DNA of 64,000 nucleotides from Rubrimonas sp036788415. GTDB taxonomy: Bacteria > Pseudomonadota > Alphaproteobacteria > Rhodobacterales > Rhodobacteraceae. Within the stretch, counting starts at the first letter, position 1, and each line of letters starts with the position of its first letter. A model generated the notes under the pieces. The model saw only the letters and a list, made by a program, of their open reading frames with translations, did no database searches and had not been told where the DNA came from. Of the stretch, positions 26,648 through 34,497 are shown in pieces. The stretch covers positions 47,948-111,947 of the forward strand of contig NZ_DAIQNN010000003.1 in NCBI RefSeq assembly GCF_036788415.1, in the 5' to 3' direction. A program made the translations under genes and the position numbers.

Positions 26648-27100
26648 ATGCGCCCGACAGCCCGTCTCGCCGTTCTGGCGCTGACCGCCCTGCTCGCCGC
26701 AGGCTGCGCGCCGACCTATTCAAGCCACGGCGTCGCGCCGCAGGCCGACCAGCTCGCCACCGTCGAGCCGGGGGTGGACACGCGCGGCTCGGTGCTGCGA
26801 AAGCTCGGCCGGCCCTCGACGATCGGGACTTTCGAGGACGACATCTGGATCTACGTCGCCAGCCGCGCCGAGCGGGTGGCGTTCTACGCGCCCGAAACCG
26901 TCGAGCGCAATGTGCTCGTGGTGCGCTTCGACGAGACGGGGCTCGTCGCGGAAGTCGGGCGCTACGGGCTGGAGGAGGGCGAGGAGGTCGCGCTCGCCAC
27001 GCCGACCACGCCGACCTTCGGACGCGAGCTGACCTTCGTCCAGCAGGTCTTCTCCAATCTCGGGAATGTCGACGCGACCCAGATCGTCCGCGACCGCTGA
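26648..27100 (+). CDS. bamE: Outer-membrane assembly lipoprotein BamE (SmpA/OmlA)
   Basis: This 150-residue lipoprotein has a lipobox (LLAAGC) with lipidated Cys at residue 20. The SmpA/OmlA core contains GVDTRGSVLRKLGRPSTIGTF, then DDIWIYVASRAERVAFY and the strand VLVVRFDETG. BamE is the small stabilising lipoprotein of the BAM complex that inserts beta-barrel proteins in the outer membrane. It is divergent from yceD with a 141-bp intergenic region and ends six bp from the convergent MFS gene. Confidence 0.92.
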   Translation: MRPTARLAVLALTALLAAGCAPTYSSHGVAPQADQLATVEPGVDTRGSVLRKLGRPSTIGTFEDDIWIYVASRAERVAFYAPETVERNVLVVRFDETGLVAEVGRYGLEEGEEVALATPTTPTFGRELTFVQQVFSNLGNVDATQIVRDR

Positions 27101-27105
27101 GGCGA

Positions 27106-28332
27106 TCAGCCGGCGCGCCGGCGGTCGAGCGCGAGCCAGATCAGCGCAGCGCCCGCCAGCGTCAGGAACGGCGCCATGGCGAGGTTGACGGCCTCCCAGC
27201 CGATCCCGTCCATCAGCGCACCCGAACTGAAGCTCGCGACGGCGACCAGCCCGAAGACAAGGAAGTCGTTGGCGCCCTGCACCTTGGAACGCTCCTCGGG
27301 CGCATGCGCGGCGGTGAGCATCGCCGTCGCCCCGATGAAACCGAAATTCCAGCCGATCCCGAGCAGGATCAGGGCGGCGTAGAACTGCGCGAGCTCCACG
27401 CCGGTCAGCGCGACTGCGGCGCAGCCGGCCAGCAGCGCGAGGCCCACGGCGATGATCCGCTCCGCGCCGAAGCGCGCGATCAGATGGCCGGTGAAGAAGG
27501 ACGGCGCGAACATCGCCAGCACATGCGCCTGCACCACGCTCGCCGCGTCGTCGGGGTCGAAACCGCAGGCGACGATGGCGAGCGGCGTCGAGGTCATCAC
27601 CATGTTCATCAGCGCGTAGGAGACCATGGCGCAGATGATGGCGACGGCGACGCGGGGCTGGCGCAGGATCTCGCCGAGCGGCCGTCCGGACCCGCCGTCG
27701 CGCCCGCGCGGCGGCGGCGGCGCGTCGAAGAACAGGAAGGCGAGCGCGCCGATGAGGTTGAGCGCCACGACCGCGGCGTAGGCGCCGGCGAAGGGCGCCG
27801 GCGCCAGCAGGTCGCGGGTCCATTTGGCGATCTCGGGTCCGAGGATCGCCGCGACCAGCCCGCCCGCCATCACGAAGGAGATCGCCTTGGCGCGGAACGC
27901 CGGCGCCGCGACGTCGGCCGCCGCGAAACGCAGCAACCCCTGCGTGCCCATATAGACCCCTGTCAGCGCGCCGCCGGCCACCAGCATCGCGAAGGAGCCC
28001 TGCGTCAGCGCATAAGCGCCGAGCGCCCCGCCCATCGCCCCGAACAGCGCGCCGATCAGGAAGCCGACGCGGCGTCCATGCCGGCCCATGATCGCCGAAA
28101 TCATCGGCGCGGCGAACATCGAGACCAGCACGGTCACCGAAATCGGCAGCGTCGCCAGAGACTTGTCGTCGGCCAGCACCTGCCCCGACAGGCCGCCGAG
28201 GATGAACATCACGGGCATCTGCGCGCCGAGGATCGCCTGCGCCCAGATCAGCACGGCCACGTTGCGCCGCGCGATCCGGTGGGCGGCGGCGGGCGGCGGC
28301 GAAAGGTCGGCGGCGAGGGGCGCGTCGGTCAT
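27106..28332 (-). CDS. Major facilitator superfamily permease
   Basis: This 408-residue transporter has about twelve hydrophobic segments and the MFS loop GRHGRRVGFLIGALFGAMG between helices 2 and 3. A Pro-rich loop (DAPPPPRGRDG) splits the two halves. The substrate is unknown. It lies 124 bp downstream of soxS on the same strand, so it may be read from the soxS promoter; a role in moving a sulfur compound is speculation from position. The ATG at 28332 has no clear Shine-Dalgarno, and the frame stays open through the upstream tandem repeat. Confidence 0.85.
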   Translation of the reverse strand: MTDAPLAADLSPPPAAAHRIARRNVAVLIWAQAILGAQMPVMFILGGLSGQVLADDKSLATLPISVTVLVSMFAAPMISAIMGRHGRRVGFLIGALFGAMGGALGAYALTQGSFAMLVAGGALTGVYMGTQGLLRFAAADVAAPAFRAKAISFVMAGGLVAAILGPEIAKWTRDLLAPAPFAGAYAAVVALNLIGALAFLFFDAPPPPRGRDGGSGRPLGEILRQPRVAVAIICAMVSYALMNMVMTSTPLAIVACGFDPDDAASVVQAHVLAMFAPSFFTGHLIARFGAERIIAVGLALLAGCAAVALTGVELAQFYAALILLGIGWNFGFIGATAMLTAAHAPEERSKVQGANDFLVFGLVAVASFSSGALMDGIGWEAVNLAMAPFLTLAGAALIWLALDRRRAG

Positions 28333-28350
28333 GCGCAGCGCATACGCCCC

Positions 28351-28437
28351 AGCGCCGGATGGCGCAATCGAGCCAGCGCCGGATGGCGCAATCGAGCCAG
28401 CGCCGGATGGCGCAATCGAGCCCGCGCCGGATGGCGG
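28351..28437. repeat. 24-bp tandem repeat, 3.6 copies, each with a hairpin
   Basis: Three exact head-to-tail copies of a 24-bp unit (28351-28374, 28375-28398, 28399-28422) are followed by a partial fourth with one change at its first base. Each unit contains GCGCC-GGAT-GGCGC, a 5-bp stem with 4-base loop. The array fills most of the gap between soxS and the MFS gene. Because 24 is divisible by three, the MFS reading frame remains open across it, giving a repeating 8-residue unit (SGAGSIAP). Confidence 0.95.
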
Positions 28438-28456
28438 ATGCGGGGGCGCGTCGGGG

Positions 28457-28822
28457 CTATCTGGCGGCGGCCTCGTCGGCCTCGCGCAACATCCGCCCGA
28501 GCAGGCCCCAGAAGAAATCCGCCCCCGGATAGCCCTCGATTCGCCCGATCTCGCGCCCGTCCGCGACGAGGATGAATGTCGGCGTGTAATGCGCGCGCCG
28601 GGCCATCTCGACCCCGGGCACCGGCTGGTCGCGGATGTCGAGCCGGCGCAGCGGCGCGCGGAGCCCTTCCTCCGATTCGGCGTAAACGCCGCCGACATCG
28701 GCGTTCCAGCGCGCGCACCACGGGCAGCCATGCTCCTCGAACATCAGCAATTCCATGGCGTTGACGGAAAAGCTGCAGCCGAGTGCGACAATTCCCCCTA
28801 GCAGCGCGCGGCGGAGATTCAT
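28457..28822 (-). CDS. soxS: SoxS-like periplasmic thioredoxin
   Basis: This 121-residue secreted thioredoxin-fold protein begins with signal peptide MNLRRALLGGIVALGCSFSVNA; the active site is EEHGCPWCARW. A C-terminal ARRAHYTPTFILVADG carries the cis-Pro. In Paracoccus pantotrophus SoxS is a periplasmic thiol-disulfide protein that keeps SoxY active, and soxS is divergent from soxV, as here. Unlike that organism, no soxR gene accompanies it; an MFS gene follows instead. Its start codon sits on the -35 of the putative soxV promoter. Confidence 0.85.
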   Translation of the reverse strand: MNLRRALLGGIVALGCSFSVNAMELLMFEEHGCPWCARWNADVGGVYAESEEGLRAPLRRLDIRDQPVPGVEMARRAHYTPTFILVADGREIGRIEGYPGADFFWGLLGRMLREADEAAAR

Positions 28823-28849
28823 TGACGACCTCTCAGTTTGCACATAGCG
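28822..28849 (+). promoter_or_regulatory. Candidate soxVW promoter / SoxR-type control region
   Basis: TTGACG (28822-28827) and TGCACATAGCG (28839-28849) form a promoter-like block 64 bp upstream of soxV. The block matches one upstream of soxX (30307-30334) at 17 of 28 positions with identical spacing, including the 3' motif TGCnnATAGCG. In Paracoccus the repressor SoxR binds in exactly these two intergenic regions. Whether the shared bases are promoter, operator or both cannot be decided from sequence. Confidence 0.5.
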
Positions 28850-28913
28850 CAGACGTAATAAGCGCCTTGATCGAGCGCAATCGCGAAGGCGAATTCTAGG
28901 GGGAAACGGCCGG

Positions 28914-29648
28914 ATGTTCGACGTCAGCGTATGGGGTGCGGCGTTTGCGGGCCTGCTGTCCTTTCTGTCGCCGTGCATCCTGCCGATCGTTCCGCCCTAT
29001 CTGGCCTTTCTCGCGGGGCTCTCGCTCGACGACCTGACCGGCGAGGGGGTCGATCAGGCCGGCCGGCGCCGGGTCGTGCTGACCGCCTTCGCTTTCGCGC
29101 TTGGGCTGATCACGGTCTTCGTGGCGCTCGGCGCGAGCGCGACCTGGATCGGCGGCATGGTCCAGACCTACGCCGCGCAGCTGCGCTGGGTCGCGGGCGG
29201 GATCATCCTGCTGCTGGGGCTTCACTTCCTCGGCGTCGTCCGCATCCCGATCCTTTACCGGCAGGCGCGAATCGAGGTCGAGGCGCGGCCGTCCTCGCTG
29301 ATCGGGGCCTATGTGGTCGGCATGGCCTTCGCCTTCGGCTGGACGCCCTGCGTCGGCCCGATCCTCGCGGCGATCCTGTTCACCGCCAGTCAGGAGGACT
29401 CGGTGCGCCAGGGCATGGGGCTGCTGCTCGCCTATGGCGTCGGCATGGCCGCGCCCTTCGTCGCCGCCGCCTGGTTCATCGACCCGTTCATCCGGCTGAT
29501 GAAGAAGTTCCGCAAGCACATGGGCAAGGTCGAGAAGACCATGGGCGCATTCCTCGTGCTGACGGGGATCATCTTCATCACCGGGCAGATCAACGTGATC
29601 TCGGAATGGATGCTGAACATCGCGCCGGACATCGGCACACTTCAATGA
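28914..29648 (+). CDS. soxV: SoxV, CcdA-family thiol reductant transporter
   Basis: This 244-residue inner-membrane protein of the CcdA/DsbD-beta type has about six helices and the two redox cysteines in FLSPCILPIVPPYLAFLAG and GWTPCVGPILAAILF. It carries electrons from cytoplasmic thioredoxin to periplasmic SoxW (and indirectly SoxY). It is first in the plus-strand sox series; the start ATG 28914 follows TAGGGGG. SoxW follows at 38 bp. Confidence 0.95.
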   Translation: MFDVSVWGAAFAGLLSFLSPCILPIVPPYLAFLAGLSLDDLTGEGVDQAGRRRVVLTAFAFALGLITVFVALGASATWIGGMVQTYAAQLRWVAGGIILLLGLHFLGVVRIPILYRQARIEVEARPSSLIGAYVVGMAFAFGWTPCVGPILAAILFTASQEDSVRQGMGLLLAYGVGMAAPFVAAAWFIDPFIRLMKKFRKHMGKVEKTMGAFLVLTGIIFITGQINVISEWMLNIAPDIGTLQ

Positions 29649-29686
29649 GCGCCGCAGCCAGCGGGCGAATCGCAGGGAGGACGACC

Positions 29687-30268
29687 ATGTTCGCAAGGTT
29701 CAGAGCCGGTTTCGCCGCCGCCGCAGTCGCGCTCGCCGCGCTCGCAGCGCCCGCCTCCGCCTTCGAGATCGGCGAGGACGGGCTGCACAAGGAGGCGTGG
29801 TTCGCGATCACCTTCAAGGACCTCGCCGAGGACGTCGCCGACGCCGCCGCGCAGGGCAAGCGCGTGGCGCTGGTGTTCGAGCAGCGGGGCTGCATCTACT
29901 GCGCCAAGCTGCACGAACAGGTGCTGTCGGACCCCGAAGTGGCCGACTACATCAAGGCCAACTTCATGGTCATCCAGATGAACCTGTTCGGCGACGAGCC
30001 CGTGACCGACTTCGACGGCGAGGAGCTGCCGGAGAAGGAGATGGCCCGCAAATGGCGCGTCGTCTTCACGCCGACGATCATGTTCCTGCCCGAGGAAGCG
30101 CCCGAGGGCGTCAGCGCGGTGGACGCGGCGGTGGCCAACATGCCCGGCGCCTTCGGCAAATGGACCACGCTGCACATGTTCGAATGGGTCGCCGGGAAGG
30201 GCTACGAATCGGACGAGCACTTCCAGAAATTCCATGCGCGCCGGCTTCAGGAGCGCGGGGCGCTATGA
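29687..30268 (+). CDS. soxW: SoxW, periplasmic thioredoxin
   Basis: This 193-residue secreted thioredoxin-like protein has a signal sequence ending near PASAF, an active site QRGCIYCAKLHE and a cis-Pro segment VFTPTIMFLP. SoxW is the periplasmic acceptor of electrons from SoxV. The start ATG 29687 is chosen because AGGGAGG lies just upstream and it opens the signal peptide. It is followed by the soxX promoter region, which fits the soxVW / soxX-F split of Paracoccus. Confidence 0.93.
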   Translation: MFARFRAGFAAAAVALAALAAPASAFEIGEDGLHKEAWFAITFKDLAEDVADAAAQGKRVALVFEQRGCIYCAKLHEQVLSDPEVADYIKANFMVIQMNLFGDEPVTDFDGEELPEKEMARKWRVVFTPTIMFLPEEAPEGVSAVDAAVANMPGAFGKWTTLHMFEWVAGKGYESDEHFQKFHARRLQERGAL

Positions 30269-30306
30269 CGCAGATCAAGGCGCGCGATCTGTCGCACGGC
30301 GCGCGC

Positions 30307-30334
30307 TTGTGAAACTTTCGCAATGCCTATAGCG
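30307..30334 (+). promoter_or_regulatory. Candidate soxXYZABCDEF promoter / SoxR-type control region
   Basis: TTGTGA (30307-30312) and TGCCTATAGCG (30324-30334) lie 42 bp upstream of soxX. Layout and 17 of 28 bases equal those of the soxV promoter block. A further TTTC-N8-GAAA palindrome follows closely (about 30334-30350). This is the position of the second known SoxR-binding region in Paracoccus pantotrophus. No soxR gene is in the window, so the binder would have to be encoded elsewhere. Confidence 0.5.
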
Positions 30335-30376
30335 TTTCACACCAGAGAAATGCAAAAAGTCGCAGGGGGAAATGGA

Positions 30377-30835
30377 ATGAAGTTTCTTGCGTTGGCCGGC
30401 GGGGCGATTCTGGCGGCGTCGGCGGCCCTCGCGGCGCAGGAGATCGCGCCCGGAGACGTGCGGATCGACGACGGCGCCTACGCGCAGTCGCTGACCGGGG
30501 TCCCCGGCGATCCGGTCGCCGGGCGCGCGGCGGCGGCGGATCGCGGCAAGGGCAACTGCATGACCTGTCACCCGATCACCGACATGTCGGACCTGCCCTT
30601 CCATGGCGATCTGGCGCCGACGCTCGACGGGGTCGCGGACCGCTACAACGAAGCCGAACTGCGCGCGATCGTGATCAATTCGAAGGAAGTGTTCGGCGAG
30701 CAGACCTTCATGCCGGCGATGTACCGGATCGAGGGTCTCAATATCGTCGGCAAGAAATACGAAGGTCAGCCCATCCTGACTGCGCAGGAAGTCGAGGATG
30801 TGGTCGCCTATCTTCTGACGCTGAAGGAAGAGTGA
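30377..30835 (+). CDS. soxX: SoxX, monohaem cytochrome c of the SoxAX complex
   Basis: This 152-residue secreted c-type cytochrome has a signal peptide cut near LAAQ, a haem motif CMTCH (residues 61-65) and a likely Met ligand in EQTFMPAMY (Met112 or 115). SoxX is the electron-accepting subunit of SoxAX, which oxidatively couples thiosulfate to the carrier SoxYZ. ATG 30377 begins the signal peptide; the frame is open to 30323 but that would add an unlikely N-terminal stretch across the promoter region. Confidence 0.95.
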   Translation: MKFLALAGGAILAASAALAAQEIAPGDVRIDDGAYAQSLTGVPGDPVAGRAAAADRGKGNCMTCHPITDMSDLPFHGDLAPTLDGVADRYNEAELRAIVINSKEVFGEQTFMPAMYRIEGLNIVGKKYEGQPILTAQEVEDVVAYLLTLKEE

Positions 30836-30854
30836 GGCGCGCCTGTCGCGCGCC
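30836..30854 (+). other. Stem-loop between soxX and soxY
   Basis: GGCGCGC and GCGCGCC pair perfectly around the loop CTGTC, starting at the first base after the soxX stop codon. No T-run follows. It may act as an intercistronic stabiliser or attenuator that helps set SoxX and SoxYZ amounts separately. Confidence 0.55.
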
Positions 30855-30897
30855 GCGCCGCAACGAAGCCCCTCGCAACGACGCAAGGAGACAGCAC

Positions 30898-31329
30898 ATG
30901 GACATGACTCGACGCGAATTCGGCGCCGTCGCCGCGGGGGCCGCGGCCTTCGCCGCCTTGGGCGCGCCCGCCTTCGCCGCCACGCAGGAGGCCATCATGG
31001 CCTTCACCGGCGGCGCCGAGCCCACTGTGGGCAAGGTCAAGCTCAACACCCCCGAGATCGCCGAGAACGGCAACACCGTCCCGGTCGAGTTCTCCGTCGA
31101 CGCCGCGCCCGGCGCGGAAGTCGTGTCGGTGATGATCCTCGCCGCCGGCAACCCGGCGCCGGAAGTGGCCGCCTTCACCTTCACCGCGCTGAGCGGCAAG
31201 GCGCAGGCCTCCACGCGCATCCGCCTCGCCAAGACGATGGACGTCATCGCGGTCGCCAAGATGGCCGACGGCTCGTCCTTCATGGACAAGCGCGAAGTCA
31301 AGGTCACCATCGGCGGCTGCGGCGGCTGA
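30898..31329 (+). CDS. soxY: SoxY, sulfur-carrier subunit
   Basis: This 143-residue protein has a Tat-type leader (TRREFGAVAAGAAAFAALG) and the C-terminal GGCGG, whose cysteine (Cys141) is the covalent carrier of all sulfur intermediates. The mature part has the SoxY Ig-like fold (EIAENGNTVPVEFSV). It works as a heterodimer with SoxZ, which lacks its own leader and is carried out with SoxY. ATG 30898 is positioned 7 bases from AAGGAG; the next Met (30904) could also serve. Confidence 0.97.
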   Translation: MDMTRREFGAVAAGAAAFAALGAPAFAATQEAIMAFTGGAEPTVGKVKLNTPEIAENGNTVPVEFSVDAAPGAEVVSVMILAAGNPAPEVAAFTFTALSGKAQASTRIRLAKTMDVIAVAKMADGSSFMDKREVKVTIGGCGG

Positions 31330-31359
31330 TCCCCTCATTCCCATTCGGAGACAGACAAG

Positions 31360-31689
31360 ATGTCCAAGATTCGCCCGCGCGTGAAAGTCGCCAAAACGGC
31401 CAAGGCCGGCGAGATCGTCACGATCAAGTCGCTGATCAGCCATCCGATGGAATCGGGTCAGCGCAAGGACAGCAAGACCGGCGAGCTGATCCCGCGCCAG
31501 ATCATCCACACCTTCGAGGCGTTCTACAACGGCGCCCCCGTCTTCACCGCCAACCTGCACGGCGCGGTGTCGGCCAACCCGTTCATCGAGTTCAGCGCGC
31601 TGATCAACGAGAGCGGGAGCTTCACCTTCAAGTGGCATGACGACGACGGCTCCGTCTATGAGGACACCGCCGAAGTCACGGTGGCCTGA
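31360..31689 (+). CDS. soxZ: SoxZ, sulfur-carrier partner subunit
   Basis: This 109-residue protein has no signal peptide and is exported as a passenger with SoxY through Tat. Conserved stretches are IRPRVKVAKTAKAGE, LISHPMESGQRKD and FKWHDDDGSVYE. SoxZ supports the swinging carrier arm of SoxY and docks the Sox enzymes. GGAGA lies upstream of the ATG, 30 bp after soxY. Confidence 0.97.
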   Translation: MSKIRPRVKVAKTAKAGEIVTIKSLISHPMESGQRKDSKTGELIPRQIIHTFEAFYNGAPVFTANLHGAVSANPFIEFSALINESGSFTFKWHDDDGSVYEDTAEVTVA

Positions 31690-31733
31690 GACGCGAGAAG
31701 CCAGGCGCCGCAAGCGTCGAGCGGGGAGGAAAG

Positions 31734-32588
31734 ATGAAAACGACGATCAAGATCCTTGGTGCGGGCTGTGCGGCGCTCGCTCTGGTCGCCGGCGGCGCGT
31801 TCGCCGGCCCTGACGACGACGTCCTGTCCATCGACGGCGAGGTCATCGCCACGAAGGTCAAGGCGAAGGAAGGCAACCCGATCGGCGACACGCTGATTTC
31901 GGGCTGGCACTATCGCAACGACGAGACGCAAGCGTTGCAGATGGACGATTTCGACAACCCCGCCTTCGTGTATGTGCAGCTCGGCGAAGAGCTGTGGAAC
32001 ACGGCGGAGGGGGAGTCGGGCCAGTCCTGCGCCGATTGCCACGGCGACGCGACCGAGTCGATGAAGGGCCTGCGCGCCCGGATGCCGACCTGGAGCGAAG
32101 TCGGCCAGAAGCCCTGGGGCCTCGAGCAGTGGATCAACTGGTCCCGCATCGAGCACCAGAAGGCGTCCGAGCTGAAATGGGACAGCCAGGAGATGCTGGC
32201 GCTCAACGCCTACATCTCGGTGCAGTCCCGCGGGATGCCGGTCGAAGTCGACATTTCGGGCCCGCTCGAGGCGTGGTGGAAGAAGGGCGAGGAACTCTAC
32301 TACACCCGCACCGGCCAGCTCGATTTCGCCTGCGCCAGCTGCCACGAAGACTATAACGGGATGTATCTCCGCTCGGACCATCTCAGCCAGGGTCACACCA
32401 ACGGCTTCCCGCTCTACCGCCTGAAATGGCAGGGCCTCGGCTCGCTGCACCGCCGCCTGACCGGTTGCGTGCAGGACACCCGCGCCGAACCCTATCCGGT
32501 CGCCTCCGACGAGCTCACCGCGATCGAGCTCTATGTGGCGTGGCGCGGGCAGGGGCTGTCCGTCGAAGCGCCGGCGGTTCGCCAGTAG
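31734..32588 (+). CDS. soxA: SoxA, dihaem catalytic subunit of SoxAX
   Basis: This 284-residue secreted c-type cytochrome has a signal sequence MKTTIKILGAGCAALALVAG. Two haem motifs are present: CADCH (99-103) and CASCH (200-204), so this is the dihaem type. Cys245 in RRLTGCVQDTRAEPYP is the conserved axial, persulfide-modified Cys ligand of the active-site haem, with Arg and Asp nearby. With SoxX it forms the disulfide between thiosulfate and SoxY. GGGGAGG precedes the start by about 8 bases. Confidence 0.97.
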   Translation: MKTTIKILGAGCAALALVAGGAFAGPDDDVLSIDGEVIATKVKAKEGNPIGDTLISGWHYRNDETQALQMDDFDNPAFVYVQLGEELWNTAEGESGQSCADCHGDATESMKGLRARMPTWSEVGQKPWGLEQWINWSRIEHQKASELKWDSQEMLALNAYISVQSRGMPVEVDISGPLEAWWKKGEELYYTRTGQLDFACASCHEDYNGMYLRSDHLSQGHTNGFPLYRLKWQGLGSLHRRLTGCVQDTRAEPYPVASDELTAIELYVAWRGQGLSVEAPAVRQ

Positions 32589-32602
32589 GACCGAAGGGTC
32601 CT
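32587..32602 (+). other. Stem-loop at the soxA stop codon
   Basis: AGGACC (32587-32592) and GGTCCT (32597-32602) form a perfect 6-bp stem with loop GAAG, beginning inside the TAG stop of soxA. No T-run follows. It opens the 184-bp soxA-soxB gap, the longest inside the sox series, in which I see no further gene. Confidence 0.5.
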
Positions 32603-32772
32603 GTGGCCGGCGCGCGCCGACACGGTGCCGCGCCGGTGAACATGAAAGTCGCCTGAGCCCTGCCGCGCGCGGCATGGGCGCTCATCCGCTGCTACGGCGC
32701 GGAGCGAATTCCTGCGCCCTGCGCGCGAAACGACACGGAAGCGCGCCCGGCGCGCGGGGGGAGACGAGACCG

Positions 32773-34455
32773 ATGATTTCACGCCGCCACTTCATGCAAG
32801 CCACCGCCGCGGCGTCGGCGATCTTCGGCGCGGGCGCGCTGCCGCGGCTGGCGTCTGCGCAGGCGCTGACCGAGGATGCGCTGACCGCCTTCGAGACGTT
32901 CGGCAACGTTTCGCTGATCCACATCACCGACATCCACGGCCAGCTCAAGCCGATCTTCTTCCGCGAGCCCTCGATCAATCTCGGCGTGGGCGACGCCTTC
33001 GGCCGGCCGCCGCATCTGACGGGGACCGACTTTCTCGAGAAGTTCGGCATCGCGCCCGGCAGCGCCGACGCCTATGCGCTGAGTTCGGTCGATTTCGTCG
33101 AACTGGCGAAGCAATACGGCCGGATGGGCGGGCTCGACCGCGTCGCCACAGTCGTCAAGCGCATCCGCGCCGACCGCCCCGACGCGCTGCTGCTCGACGG
33201 CGGCGACACCTGGCATGGCAGCCTCACCTGCCTGCGCACCAACGGGCAGGACATGGTGGACGCCATGAACCTGCTGCGCCCCGATGCGATGACCTCGCAC
33301 TGGGAGTTCACGCTGGGCGGCGAGCGGGTGAAGGAGATCGTCGAGAGCCTGCCTTTCCCCTTCCTCGGCGCCAACGTCTTCGACGCGGAATGGGACGAGC
33401 CCGCCTTCGAGCCGACCGCCTTCTTCGAGCGCGGCGGCGTGAAGGTCGCGGTGATCGGGCAGGCCTTCCCCTACATGCCGATCGCCAATCCCGGCTGGAT
33501 GTTCCCCGAATTCTCCTTCGGCATCCGCGAGGAGCGCATGGCGCAGGTCGTCGAGGAGGCGCGCGCCGAAGGGGCGGAGCTGGTCGTGCTGCTGTCGCAT
33601 AACGGCTTCGACACCGACTACATGATGGCGAGCCGCGTGCCGGGCATCGACGTGATCCTGACGGGCCACACCCATGACGCGCTGCCCGAGCCGATGATGG
33701 TCGGCAAGACGCTGGTGATCGCCTCGGGCTCGAACGGCAAGTTCGTCACCCGGCTCGACCTCGACGTGTCGGGCGGCGAGGTGAAGGGCTTCCGGCACAA
33801 GCTGATCCCGATCTTCTCCGACGTGATCGCGCCCGACCCCGAGATGGCGGCCAAGATCGACGAGATCCGCGCGCCCTACGAGGCGGAGCTGTCGGAGGTG
33901 ATCGGCCGCACCGACTCGCTGCTCTACCGCCGCGGCAATTTCAACGGCACCTTCGACGACATGCTCTGCCAGGCGATGATCGAGGAGCGCGAGGCCGACA
34001 TCGCGCTCTCGCCCGGCTTCCGCTGGGGGCCGTCGCTGCTGCCGGGTCAGGAGATCACCCGCGAGGACATCTACAACGGCACGGCGATGACCTATCCGGC
34101 GGTCTATCGCTCGACCATGTCGGGCGAGATGCTCAAGATCATCCTCGAGGACGTGGCGGACAACCTGTTCAACGTCGACCCCTACTACCAGCAGGGCGGC
34201 GACATGGTGCGCGTCGGCGGCATGGGCTACGCGATCGACGTCGCCAAGCCGATGGGCTCGCGCATCTCCGACATGACGCTGCTCAAGACGGGCGAGGCCA
34301 TCGAGCCCGGCAAGGACTACGTGGTCGCCGGCTGGGCCTCGGTCAACGAAGGGACCGAAGGCCCGGCGATCTGGGATCTGACCGAAAGCTGGCTGAAGCG
34401 CGTCGGCACGGTGAGCCTCGAGCCCAACCAGTCCGTCAAGGTGACGGGCGCCTGA
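32773..34455 (+). CDS. soxB: SoxB, di-manganese thiosulfohydrolase
   Basis: This 560-residue periplasmic enzyme of the metallophosphatase/5'-nucleotidase superfamily hydrolyses sulfate from SoxYZ-bound thiosulfonate. The leader MISRRHFMQATAAASAIFG is Tat-like (SRRHF). Metal and catalytic residues are visible as ITDIHGQLKP (Asp53, His55), GGDTWHGS (Asp145, His148), SHWEFTLG (His176), LSHNGFD (His276) and TGHTHD (His299, His301). The SHWEF motif has Ser where many SoxB proteins have Gly. ATG 32773 follows GGGGGGAGACGA. Confidence 0.97.
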   Translation: MISRRHFMQATAAASAIFGAGALPRLASAQALTEDALTAFETFGNVSLIHITDIHGQLKPIFFREPSINLGVGDAFGRPPHLTGTDFLEKFGIAPGSADAYALSSVDFVELAKQYGRMGGLDRVATVVKRIRADRPDALLLDGGDTWHGSLTCLRTNGQDMVDAMNLLRPDAMTSHWEFTLGGERVKEIVESLPFPFLGANVFDAEWDEPAFEPTAFFERGGVKVAVIGQAFPYMPIANPGWMFPEFSFGIREERMAQVVEEARAEGAELVVLLSHNGFDTDYMMASRVPGIDVILTGHTHDALPEPMMVGKTLVIASGSNGKFVTRLDLDVSGGEVKGFRHKLIPIFSDVIAPDPEMAAKIDEIRAPYEAELSEVIGRTDSLLYRRGNFNGTFDDMLCQAMIEEREADIALSPGFRWGPSLLPGQEITREDIYNGTAMTYPAVYRSTMSGEMLKIILEDVADNLFNVDPYYQQGGDMVRVGGMGYAIDVAKPMGSRISDMTLLKTGEAIEPGKDYVVAGWASVNEGTEGPAIWDLTESWLKRVGTVSLEPNQSVKVTGA

Positions 34456-34497
34456 TCCATGAAGCAAGACGATTTCACCTCTGGACGGAGGAGCATG

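Noticed and set aside
28351..28437. CRISPR array
   Set aside because: The 24-bp units are directly adjacent with no spacers and no cas genes are present; this is a simple tandem repeat.
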